A DNA stretch of 64,000 bases from NCBI RefSeq assembly GCF_011046485.1, contig NZ_CP049256.1, forward strand, positions 372,001 to 436,000, read 5' to 3'. Source of the DNA: Microbacterium sp. 4R-513 (GTDB taxonomy: Bacteria; Actinomycetota; Actinomycetes; Actinomycetales; Microbacteriaceae). The position numbers and the translations under genes are program-made. This document shows positions 47,080-54,032 of this stretch, in pieces (position 1 is the stretch's first letter; each line of letters begins with the position of its first letter). The notes below the pieces were generated by a model. The model was not told the DNA's origin, searched no databases, and worked only from the letters and a program-made list of their open reading frames with translations.

Positions 47080-47776
47080 GCTCACCGACGTCACGGCGTT
47101 CTACGGGCCGGTCCAGGTGCTCGACACCGTGTCGCTGAGCGTGCCCGACGGAGGGGCCGTCGGCATCCTGGGTGCGAACGGAGCGGGCAAGACGACGACG
47201 CTCCGCGCGATCAGCGGCACCGTTCGGGCAGGCGGGTCGATCAAGTTCGACGGCAAGGACATCCGGGGCCTCCGACCCGATCAGGTCGCCGGGCTCGGCA
47301 TCGCCCACGTCCCCGAGGGACGGGGAACCCTCGGCGACCTCACGGTGCGCGAGAACCTCCGCGTCGGCGCGTACAAACGCAAGGACCGCAAGGGGATCGC
47401 CGCCGACATCGACTACTGCCTCGATCTCTTCCCGCAGCTCCAGGAGCGCATCAAGTCCAACGCCTCCGCTCTATCGGGCGGCGAACAGCAGATGCTGGCG
47501 GTCGCCCGGGCGTTCATGGCCAAGCCCCGGCTCCTGCTTCTCGACGAGGCATCCCTCGGTCTCGCGCCGAGCACCGCGCGGAACGTCTACGACTCGATCC
47601 GCCGGCTGCGCGTCGAGTCCGGCATCGCGATGCTCATCGTGGAGCAGAACGCCAACCTCGCGTTCACGCTCGTCGACTCGGCGACGGTGCTCGAGACGGG
47701 CCGCAACGTCCTCACGGGCTCTTCGGCCGAGCTCAAGGGCATGGACGAGATCCGCCGCGCGTACCTGGGAGGCTGA
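47066..47776 (+). CDS. livF: Branched-chain-type ABC importer ATPase (LivF-like)
   Basis: A 236-residue ATPase with Walker A GANGAGKTT, the LivF-typical HVPEGRGTLGDLTVRENL, a normal signature ALSGGEQQMLAVARA and Walker B LLLLDEASLGLAP. It overlaps livG by 14 nt. The chosen ATG has GGAAGG nine bases upstream; an ATG three codons earlier (47057) would be too close to that site. It is the partner of LivG in driving import through LivHM. Confidence 0.9.
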   Translation: MTLLELTDVTAFYGPVQVLDTVSLSVPDGGAVGILGANGAGKTTTLRAISGTVRAGGSIKFDGKDIRGLRPDQVAGLGIAHVPEGRGTLGDLTVRENLRVGAYKRKDRKGIAADIDYCLDLFPQLQERIKSNASALSGGEQQMLAVARAFMAKPRLLLLDEASLGLAPSTARNVYDSIRRLRVESGIAMLIVEQNANLAFTLVDSATVLETGRNVLTGSSAELKGMDEIRRAYLGG

Positions 47777-47779
47777 CCG

Positions 47780-48661
47780 GTGGGGACCTTCATCCAGCTC
47801 GTCATCGACGGCCTCTCGACCGGCTCGATCTATGCCGCGCTCGCCCTCGCGATCGTGCTCGTCAACCAGGCGACGGGCCTGATCAACTTCGCGCAGGGCG
47901 GCATGGCCGTGCTCTCGGCCTACATCGCCTGGCAGCTCACGGCCTGGAGCGTGCCACTCATCCTCGCGATCCTGATCTCCATCGCCGTCTCGTTCGTCAT
48001 CGGCGCGATCGTCGAGCGCTTCCTCATCCGCAAGTTCGAGGGAGGCGACCCCGACACGGCCGTCGTCGTGACGATCGGCCTGCTGACCCTCATCACCGGC
48101 ATCTGCGCCTGGATCTGGTCGTACAACAACAGGCTCTTCCCCTCGCTGTTCCCGCTCGAGACGATCAACATCGCGGGCGCCGTGATCAGCGTGCGGTCGC
48201 TCGGCACCATCCTCGTGATCGTGGCGATCATGGTGCTGCTGCAGCTCCTGTTCATCGGCACGAAGCTCGGACTCGCCCTGCGAGCCGTCGCCATCAACCC
48301 TCAGTCGGCGGCGTTCTCCGGAATGCCCGTCGGACGGCTGCTCATGATCGGCTGGGGACTCGCCGCCGGACTCGGGGCCGTCGCGGGAGCGCTCGTGGCT
48401 CCGCAGCTGACGCTGACCCCCAACATGATGGACGGCGCCCTGGTCTACGCCCTCGCCGCCGTCATCATCGGGGGGCTCACGAGTCCCATCGGCGTGGTCA
48501 TCGCCGCGTGGCTCATCGGCGTCCTCGAGAACCTCGCCGCCGTCTACGTGCCCTTCATCGGACACGACCTGAAGATCGCGGTGCCCTTCATCATGATCTT
48601 CGTCGTGCTCATCCTGAGACCCCAGGGCCTGTTCGGCCGGAAAGCGGTGGTGCGCGTCTGA
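47780..48661 (+). CDS. livH: Branched-chain-type ABC importer permease (LivH-like)
   Basis: A 293-residue permease with eight hydrophobic helices. QATGLINFAQGGMAVLSAYIA near the N-terminus is the family hallmark (N-F-A-Q-G), and ALRAVAINPQSAAFSGMPV is the ATPase-contacting EAA-like loop. The GTG start follows GGGAGG by 6 nt. The gene ends in TGATG overlap with livM, so the two permeases are made together. Confidence 0.9.
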   Translation: MGTFIQLVIDGLSTGSIYAALALAIVLVNQATGLINFAQGGMAVLSAYIAWQLTAWSVPLILAILISIAVSFVIGAIVERFLIRKFEGGDPDTAVVVTIGLLTLITGICAWIWSYNNRLFPSLFPLETINIAGAVISVRSLGTILVIVAIMVLLQLLFIGTKLGLALRAVAINPQSAAFSGMPVGRLLMIGWGLAAGLGAVAGALVAPQLTLTPNMMDGALVYALAAVIIGGLTSPIGVVIAAWLIGVLENLAAVYVPFIGHDLKIAVPFIMIFVVLILRPQGLFGRKAVVRV

Positions 48662-49671
48662 TGTCCACCGCCACCGCCTTCCTGCAGAAGCCCTGGGTCC
48701 GCTGGGCCGGCATCGCGCTCATCGTGGTGCTCGCCGTCGTCCTCCCCCTCGTGCTCCCCGAATTCGCCAACACCACGATCGCGCGCATCGGCGTCTTCGC
48801 AGTCGCGGTCCTCGGCCTCAACGTCGTCATGGGCTACACGGGCCAGGTGTCGCTCGGCCAGATCTTCTTCCTCGGGCTCGGCGCGTACGTGACGGCCTAC
48901 GGCGTCGAGCAGGACTGGAACATCGTCCTGGTCTTCCTGCTCGCGTGCATCGTCCCGGCCGTCGTCGGCCTGCTCGTCGCTCTCGCGGCGGCCCGCCTGG
49001 GCGGCCTGGCGATCGCGATGGTCACCATTGCGCTGCCCATCGTCGGCGTCCCACTGGCCAAGCGCCTGTCCGACTTCACGGGCGGGTCGCAGGGCATCTC
49101 GGCACGATTCACGGATGCCCCGGACTGGAGCGGCCTGTACGACGACCAGTGGCAGCTCTACATCGTCCTGCTGATCGCCGGAATCTCGTTCCTGCTGACG
49201 CGCAACCTCGTGCGGGGCAAGTACGGCCGCGCCTTCGCGATCGTGAAGGGCAACGAGGCCGTCGCCTCCTCGATGGGCATCTCCCCCTACCGCTACAAGG
49301 TGCTCGCCTTCACGGTGGCTTCACTCCTCGGCGGTGTGAGCGGCTTCCTCTACATGGTCGTCATCCAGTACACGTCGCCCGAGACGCTGAACTTCGGCCA
49401 CTCCATCACCCTCGTCGCCGCGATGGTCATCGGGGGCGCCGGAAGCATCATCGGCTCGCTGCTCGGTGGCGCGTACTACGTGCTCACCCCGCAGCTCACG
49501 AACCTCATCGACCCGGGTCTCACGGCCGTGCTCCAGGGCGCGATCCTCCTCGTCGTGCTCTTCGTCCTCCCGGGCGGGCTCGTGTCGCTCCCGAGGCTCT
49601 GGCGCCGTCGACGCAACGGCCCCTCCACCCACCCACCCACAGAGTCACAAGAGAGAAGGCAGGACACATGA
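48661..49671 (+). CDS. livM: Branched-chain-type ABC importer permease (LivM-like)
   Basis: A 336-residue permease with about nine helices. LNVVMGYTGQVSLGQIFFLG is the LivM hallmark, and AIVKGNEAVASSMGISPYRYK is the cytoplasmic coupling loop. The C-terminus is a basic tail (LWRRRRN) followed by a short polar extension through which the gene reaches the binding-protein start. Its stop overlaps that start as ATGA. Confidence 0.9.
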   Translation: MSTATAFLQKPWVRWAGIALIVVLAVVLPLVLPEFANTTIARIGVFAVAVLGLNVVMGYTGQVSLGQIFFLGLGAYVTAYGVEQDWNIVLVFLLACIVPAVVGLLVALAAARLGGLAIAMVTIALPIVGVPLAKRLSDFTGGSQGISARFTDAPDWSGLYDDQWQLYIVLLIAGISFLLTRNLVRGKYGRAFAIVKGNEAVASSMGISPYRYKVLAFTVASLLGGVSGFLYMVVIQYTSPETLNFGHSITLVAAMVIGGAGSIIGSLLGGAYYVLTPQLTNLIDPGLTAVLQGAILLVVLFVLPGGLVSLPRLWRRRRNGPSTHPPTESQERRQDT

Positions 49672-50936
49672 TCACCCACCGCACCAAGATGCGGGCTGTG
49701 TCGGTCGTCGCGGGCCTGGGCATCGTCGCCCTCCTCGCCGCCGGATGCGCCCGCGGCGGCGACAGCGGAAGCCCCAGCGAGAGCGGCGGCCCCGCCGCTG
49801 CCAGCCCGGGCATCACCGACGACACGATCACGCTCGGCATCACGACTCCCCTGTCGGGTCCGACCGCCGGCCCCGGCACCTGCACAGTCGCGGGCATCAC
49901 CGCCTACTTCGGCGCGAAGAACGCCGACGGAGGCGTGGAGTTCGGCGACGGCAAGACCCGCAAGGTCGAGATCAAGTCGCTCGACGACACGTACGACCCG
50001 CAGAAGGCGGCCGCGAACTTCGACCAGCTGAAGGACAGCGTCTTCGCGATGACGGCCGGGCTCGGCACGCCCACCAACCGCGCCTGGCGCGAGGCCGCGA
50101 TCGCCGACGAGGTCCCCCAGGCCCTCATCATGACGGGTGACCCGATCTTCAGCGATCAGAAGGAGAGCCCCTGGTCGCTCGGCTTCGTGCCGATCTACCA
50201 AAACGAGGGCGAGGCGTTCGGCAAGCTGCTCGCGTCGTCGGGCGACGACCACAAGGTCGCCATCCTGTCGCAGAACGACGACTACGGCGAGGGCTACGTC
50301 GAGGGCTTCAAGAAGGCCATCGAGGGCGCAGACAACATCGAGGTCGTCAAGGAGCTGACGTACGAGGCGACCGACACCAACGTCGACGCGCAGCTCACCG
50401 AGCTTGCGGGCTCCGGCGCCGACGTGTTCTTCAACGCGATGTCGATCACGCCTCTCGTGATCTCGTCGCTGCAGAAGACGCAGGAGCTCGGCTGGCTGCC
50501 CAGCTGGTTCCTTCCGTCGAACACCTCGAGCCCCAGCGCGATCCTCGAGCCCGGTGGCGCCTCGGCCTTCCCCGGCGTCTACACCGTCGCCTTCGCCCAG
50601 TCGGCGGCGGCGCCGACCTTCGCAGACAGCGAGGACGGCAAGACGTTCCTCGAGGGTCTCAAGCAGTACGCGGACTACCCGGACACTCCGGCCTTCCCGC
50701 ACTGCGTCTGGTCGTACCAGGTGGGCGCGACGCTCGACCAGGTCTTCCAGAAGATGACCGAGCCGACGCGCGAGGACTTCATGAAGGAGCTCCGCTCCAT
50801 CAAGGACTACGTCGCTCCGCTCATGCTCGAAGGCTCGAGCGTCAACACGACCGAGGACGGCCAGCCCGCCGTCTCGACCGTGCAGGTGCAGAAGTACAAC
50901 GGCAAGGGGTACGCGCCGGCCCAGGAATGGGGCTGA
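49668..50936 (+). CDS. Branched-chain-type ABC importer substrate-binding lipoprotein
   Basis: A 422-residue type I periplasmic-fold binding protein (Peripla_BP_6). The signal peptide ends in lipobox LAAGC, followed by a Gly/Ser linker, then ITDDTITLGITTPLSGPTAG, the standard start of the family. VAILSQNDDYGEGYVEGFK marks the second lobe. Related proteins bind amino acids, urea or aromatic acids; an aromatic carboxylate is favoured here by the genes around it. It is last in the five-gene transporter operon, in contrast to the usual first position of livK. Confidence 0.88.
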   Translation: MITHRTKMRAVSVVAGLGIVALLAAGCARGGDSGSPSESGGPAAASPGITDDTITLGITTPLSGPTAGPGTCTVAGITAYFGAKNADGGVEFGDGKTRKVEIKSLDDTYDPQKAAANFDQLKDSVFAMTAGLGTPTNRAWREAAIADEVPQALIMTGDPIFSDQKESPWSLGFVPIYQNEGEAFGKLLASSGDDHKVAILSQNDDYGEGYVEGFKKAIEGADNIEVVKELTYEATDTNVDAQLTELAGSGADVFFNAMSITPLVISSLQKTQELGWLPSWFLPSNTSSPSAILEPGGASAFPGVYTVAFAQSAAAPTFADSEDGKTFLEGLKQYADYPDTPAFPHCVWSYQVGATLDQVFQKMTEPTREDFMKELRSIKDYVAPLMLEGSSVNTTEDGQPAVSTVQVQKYNGKGYAPAQEWG

Positions 50937-50953
50937 TCCAGCTCTGACGTGAG

Positions 50954-50980
50954 GGGGCGGTCCGCGACGCGGGCCGCCCC
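50954..50980 (+). terminator. Terminator of the transporter operon
   Basis: GGGGCGG (50954-50960) pairs with CCGCCCC (50974-50980), continuing inward with one wobble pair and CCGC/GCGG. It is followed by TTCCC and lies 17 nt after the stop. Confidence 0.75.
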
Positions 50981-50997
50981 TTCCCATGTCGCCCCCC

Positions 50998-51028
50998 GGT
51001 CGTTGAGCGAGCGAAGCGAGACGAAACG
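50998..51028. repeat. Candidate dispersed intergenic repeat
   Basis: The segment reads GGTCGTTGAGCGAGCGAAGC and then GAGACGAAACG. It has an internally repetitive GAGCGAGCGAAGCGAG core, no coding frame, and lies between convergent units. I recall similar elements scattered between genes in Microbacteriaceae, but only one copy is in this window, so the repeat status rests on memory. Confidence 0.4.
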
Positions 51029-51058
51029 CGCCGCGCCGACGAGGACCGCTTCCCCCGG

Positions 51059-51721
51059 TCAGTCCATCCCGCGCAGCACGTCGACGATGCCGCTGAGGTG
51101 AGCGCGGGTCGCGGCCTCGGCGGCATCGGGATCCCGCGAGAGGATCGCGTCGATGATCGCGATGTGCTCCGGCGCCGACTGCGCGGCCCGCCCCGGGTGG
51201 AATGCGAGCCGGAACTGGTGCCGGGCCGATTGCGCCCGCAGCCGCTCGAGCAGCTGTGTCGCGGTCCGGTGCCGGCTGAGCTCCCGGATCCGGCGGTCGA
51301 GCTCCTGATTCAGTCGCGAGTACTCGACGAGGTTGCCGGATGTCACGGCCGTGCCGATCGCGCCCCGCAGCGTCTGCAGCTCGTCGGCGTCGGCATCCGT
51401 CAGATTCTCCGCCGCCTTGCGGGCGCACAGCGTCTCGAGTCCGATGCGCACCTCGACGATCTCGACCGCCTCGTCGACGCTGATCGCGCGGACGCGGGCG
51501 CCGCGGTTCGGCACGCGCTCGACGAGTCCCTCGTTCGCCAGGTTGAGCAGCGCGGTGCGCACCGCGGCGCGGGAGGCGTCGTAACGCTCGCTCAGGTCCG
51601 CCTCGATGAGCCGCTGATGCGGTGCGAACTCGGCGCCGAGGATAGCCTCGCGGATCTGCTGGGTCAGGTCGGGGCGCGAGGTCGTGTCCTCGTCCACCTC
51701 CACGACGACGGTGTCGGTCAT
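51059..51721 (-). CDS. GntR-family regulator with FCD domain
   Basis: A 220-residue regulator. The N-terminal winged helix includes LIEADLSERYDASRAAVRTAL (about 38-58), and the C-terminal all-helical FCD domain begins near residue 88, with VRIGLETLCARKAAE, RLNQELDRRI and HIAIIDAILSRDPDAAEAATRAHL, whose His and Asp residues bind metal and ligand. It is divergent from the aldehyde dehydrogenase gene and so the first candidate for its control. The effector is probably an organic or aromatic acid, which is inference. Confidence 0.9.
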   Translation of the reverse strand: MTDTVVVEVDEDTTSRPDLTQQIREAILGAEFAPHQRLIEADLSERYDASRAAVRTALLNLANEGLVERVPNRGARVRAISVDEAVEIVEVRIGLETLCARKAAENLTDADADELQTLRGAIGTAVTSGNLVEYSRLNQELDRRIRELSRHRTATQLLERLRAQSARHQFRLAFHPGRAAQSAPEHIAIIDAILSRDPDAAEAATRAHLSGIVDVLRGMD

Positions 51722-52049
51722 CCCGCGGATCCCTTCGCGTCTGCCCTGCGGCCAACCCGGCGCGAGCCGATTCGCCGGAACTCCCGCAAAGAGACATCCC
51801 GGCCGTCGGCTGCGCTGCCGAGGGGCACGACGAAGAGTGCCCGGTCCCAGGCTAGCCGCCGTCTGAACATTGCATACGAAATTGGCGCGAGATTTCGCCG
51901 CAATCTTGTCAGGACGAGCGGCGCGAGGCAGGCTTTATTCAGGCGCATTCTTCTGCTGCGCGCGGCGGCTCGTCCGCCCCCTCAGACGGATGCCTCTCCC
52001 GACGCCGGTGCGCGCTCGACGCACCGGAGAACACAGAGAGGTGGTCGAG
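51722..52049. promoter_or_regulatory. Divergent control region, gntR and aldehyde dehydrogenase
   Basis: No gene is visible in these 328 bases. An AT-richer island at about 51867-51910 contains CATTGCATACGAAATTGG and CAATCTTGTC; the CAATCTTG octamer is shared with the palindrome before demethylase A. It is a likely GntR operator region. The bases just before 52050 hold AGAGAGG, the ribosome site of the dehydrogenase gene. Confidence 0.5.
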
Positions 52050-53600
52050 ATGACTGATGTGGAGAACGCGGTGGTGAGCACGAATGCCGCGGATGGCCGG
52101 TCGGACACGGTGGTGGGTTCGCCGGTGGGTTCGGGGGTGCGGACGGGGTTGTTCATCGGTGGGGAGGAGCGGTTCACGCCGGAGGTGCTGCGGATCGCGG
52201 ACCCGGGTAAGCCGGGCGTGGTGGTCGGTGAGGCGGCGTCGGCGTCGCCGGGTGATGTGTCGGACGCGGTCGCGGCGGCACGCTCGGCGTTCCCGGCGTG
52301 GGCGGCGTTGTCGGCGCAGGAGCGGGCCGGGATGATGGCGGACGCGATCGCGGGGATCGCGGAGGAGCGGGACGCGGATGCGGCGATCTTGTCGCAGGAG
52401 AACGGGAAGATCCGGTTCGAGTCCTGGGTGGATGCGCTGGTGTTCGAGATCCGGTGGGACCTGGCGCTGATGCTCGCCGACCAGGTCGACACCGGGCACA
52501 CCCTGCCGGTGGTGCCCGGCGCGATCCCGGTGTCCACCGAGGTGTCGTATCAGCCGCTCGGGGTGGTCACGGTGATCGTGCCGTTCAACTGGCCGATCGC
52601 GATCCTCGGCGCGGCGCTGCCGCATGCGCTGCTGGCGGGGAACACCGCGATCGTCAAGCCGCCGCCGTCGGCGCCGCTGGCGACCACCCGGGTGGTGCAG
52701 CGGGTCGCCGCCAAGCTCCCGCCGGGGGTGCTGAACGTCGTGACCGGCCGGGACGAGAACATGGCCGGGCTGATCACCGATGTCGACAAGGTGTGCTTCA
52801 CCGGGTCGGTGAACGGGGGCAAGCGGATCATGCAGATGGCGTCGCAGACCCTGACCCGGGTGACCCTGGAGCTCGGCGGGAACGACGCCGCGGTGATCCT
52901 GGACGACGCGATCCTGGACGACACCCACCTGGACCGCCTCTACGCGGCGATCTACGACACCACCGGGCAGATCTGCATGAACGCCAAACGCGTCTTCGTG
53001 CACCGCTCCCGCCTGAACGAGGTCGTCACCGGGCTGGAGCAGCGGCTGAACCAGGCGGTGATCGGGTACGGGCTGGACGAGGCGACCACGATGGGGCCGC
53101 TGCACCAAGCCGCGCAGAAAGCGTTCGTCGAAGACATCATCCAGGAAGCGAAGGATGCCGGCGCGGACGTCCGCGAATACGGCGAACTCCCCACCGGCGA
53201 CCTCGCCGGCGGGAACTTCCTCCGCCCCGCGATCATCGTCGACCCCGACCCGGGCCTGCGGGTGGTCACCCAGGAACAGTTCGGACCGGTCATCCCGATC
53301 CTCCCCTTCGATTCGGAAGACGACGCCGTCCGGCTCGCGAACGACACCTGGGGCGGCCTGTGCGGCTCCGTCTGGACCGCCTCGCCGGAATCCGCCACCC
53401 GGGTCGGGTCGCAGCTGGTCTGCGGCTACGTCTGGGTCAACGACCACGGCGCCACCCGCCTCGACCTGCGCGCCCCCTTCGGCGGCATGAAACAATCCGG
53501 CATCGGCCGCGAACAAGGCATCGAAGGCATCCGCGCCTTCCAAGACACCCGCGCCATCGCCACCATCGACCCCACCGCCCTCGCCCAAATGGCCCACTAG
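52050..53600 (+). CDS. Aldehyde dehydrogenase (aromatic aldehyde type)
   Basis: A 516-residue NAD(P)-dependent aldehyde dehydrogenase. VTVIVPFNWPI begins the cofactor fold, the general base Glu is in LELGGND (about 273), and the nucleophile Cys is in TGQICMNAKR (about 308). Substrate type cannot be read from the sequence; vanillin, syringaldehyde or benzaldehyde would suit the island. Codon use is odd: roughly the first 350 codons favour G-ending and GGT/GGG forms, whereas the last 165 favour C-ending forms with GAA and CAA. Neighbouring genes use neither pattern so strongly, which suggests transfer or a mosaic origin. Confidence 0.85.
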   Translation: MTDVENAVVSTNAADGRSDTVVGSPVGSGVRTGLFIGGEERFTPEVLRIADPGKPGVVVGEAASASPGDVSDAVAAARSAFPAWAALSAQERAGMMADAIAGIAEERDADAAILSQENGKIRFESWVDALVFEIRWDLALMLADQVDTGHTLPVVPGAIPVSTEVSYQPLGVVTVIVPFNWPIAILGAALPHALLAGNTAIVKPPPSAPLATTRVVQRVAAKLPPGVLNVVTGRDENMAGLITDVDKVCFTGSVNGGKRIMQMASQTLTRVTLELGGNDAAVILDDAILDDTHLDRLYAAIYDTTGQICMNAKRVFVHRSRLNEVVTGLEQRLNQAVIGYGLDEATTMGPLHQAAQKAFVEDIIQEAKDAGADVREYGELPTGDLAGGNFLRPAIIVDPDPGLRVVTQEQFGPVIPILPFDSEDDAVRLANDTWGGLCGSVWTASPESATRVGSQLVCGYVWVNDHGATRLDLRAPFGGMKQSGIGREQGIEGIRAFQDTRAIATIDPTALAQMAH

Positions 53601-53607
53601 GGGCGAC

Positions 53608-53635
53608 GGCCTCGCTGACTCGCGTCAGCGAGGCC
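53608..53635 (+). terminator. Hairpin after the aldehyde dehydrogenase
   Basis: Perfect 12-bp arms GGCCTCGCTGAC and GTCAGCGAGGCC with a TCGC loop, 7 nt after the stop codon. No U-run follows. Confidence 0.75.
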
Positions 53636-53680
53636 ACGCGGGATCTGCCGCGATCAGAATCAGCACAGCCTGTTCCAGCA

Positions 53681-53714
53681 GAAGGCCCGTCCCGGTACAC
53701 CGGGACGGGCCTTC
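53681..53714 (+). terminator. Second hairpin before the HTH gene
   Basis: Perfect 16-bp arms GAAGGCCCGTCCCGGT and ACCGGGACGGGCCTTC with only 2 nt between them. It insulates the following promoter. The 45 bases between the two hairpins hold nothing I recognise. Confidence 0.75.
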
Positions 53715-53725
53715 GTCACGCAAAC

Positions 53726-53770
53726 GTCAACTCAAGTTGACACCGCGAGATGCCGTCAACTAAGGTTGAC
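53726..53770 (+). promoter_or_regulatory. Promoter covered by two tandem palindromic operators
   Basis: Site 1 (53726-53741) is GTCAACTCAAGTTGAC, perfect arms; site 2 (53755-53770) is GTCAACTAAGGTTGAC, one mismatch. Their starts are 29 bp apart. Site 1 contains the -35 TTGACA (53737-53742) and site 2 the -10 TAAGGT (53761-53766), spaced 18 bp. The GTG of the HTH gene follows 8 nt later. This is an arrangement for tight repression, probably by the HTH protein itself. Confidence 0.75.
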
Positions 53771-53774
53771 ACCC

Positions 53775-53987
53775 GTGAGCGACGACATCCGCACCGCCAT
53801 CGGCGCAGCACAGGGCGGCGACCCGCTGCCCGAGCTGCGCCGCCTGCGGGCACTTCATGCCGAGCTCGCTCGCGCGGAAGCCGAGCAGGTCCGACTGGCG
53901 CGCGCCCAGGGGTACTCCTGGCTCGCCATCGCCGACGCCCTCGGCGTCAGCAAGCAGGCAGTTCACAAGAAGTACGGTCGAAGATAG
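53775..53987 (+). CDS. Minimal helix-turn-helix regulator (70 aa)
   Basis: A 70-residue protein consisting of a charged helix (PELRRLRALHAELARAEAEQ) and a C-terminal helix-turn-helix, YSWLAIADALGVSKQAVHKK, ending in a basic YGRR. No effector domain is present. The helical first half could dimerise. Two palindromic operators overlap its promoter, so autoregulation is likely. The ABC exporter gene starts 45 nt downstream and is probably co-transcribed. I do not know a characterised homologue. Confidence 0.8.
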   Translation: MSDDIRTAIGAAQGGDPLPELRRLRALHAELARAEAEQVRLARAQGYSWLAIADALGVSKQAVHKKYGRR

Positions 53988-54032
53988 GGCGTTCGCCCCA
54001 TCCCCCGAATGAGCACGGAACAGGGAACCCGC

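Noticed and set aside
49476..51797. A 773-codon minus-strand frame opposite the substrate-binding protein
   Set aside because: It opposes a lipoprotein gene with lipobox and family motifs; a shadow frame.
51939..53597. A long minus-strand frame opposite the aldehyde dehydrogenase
   Set aside because: The plus-strand protein is complete with catalytic Glu and Cys; the antisense frame is explained by the strong third-position bias.
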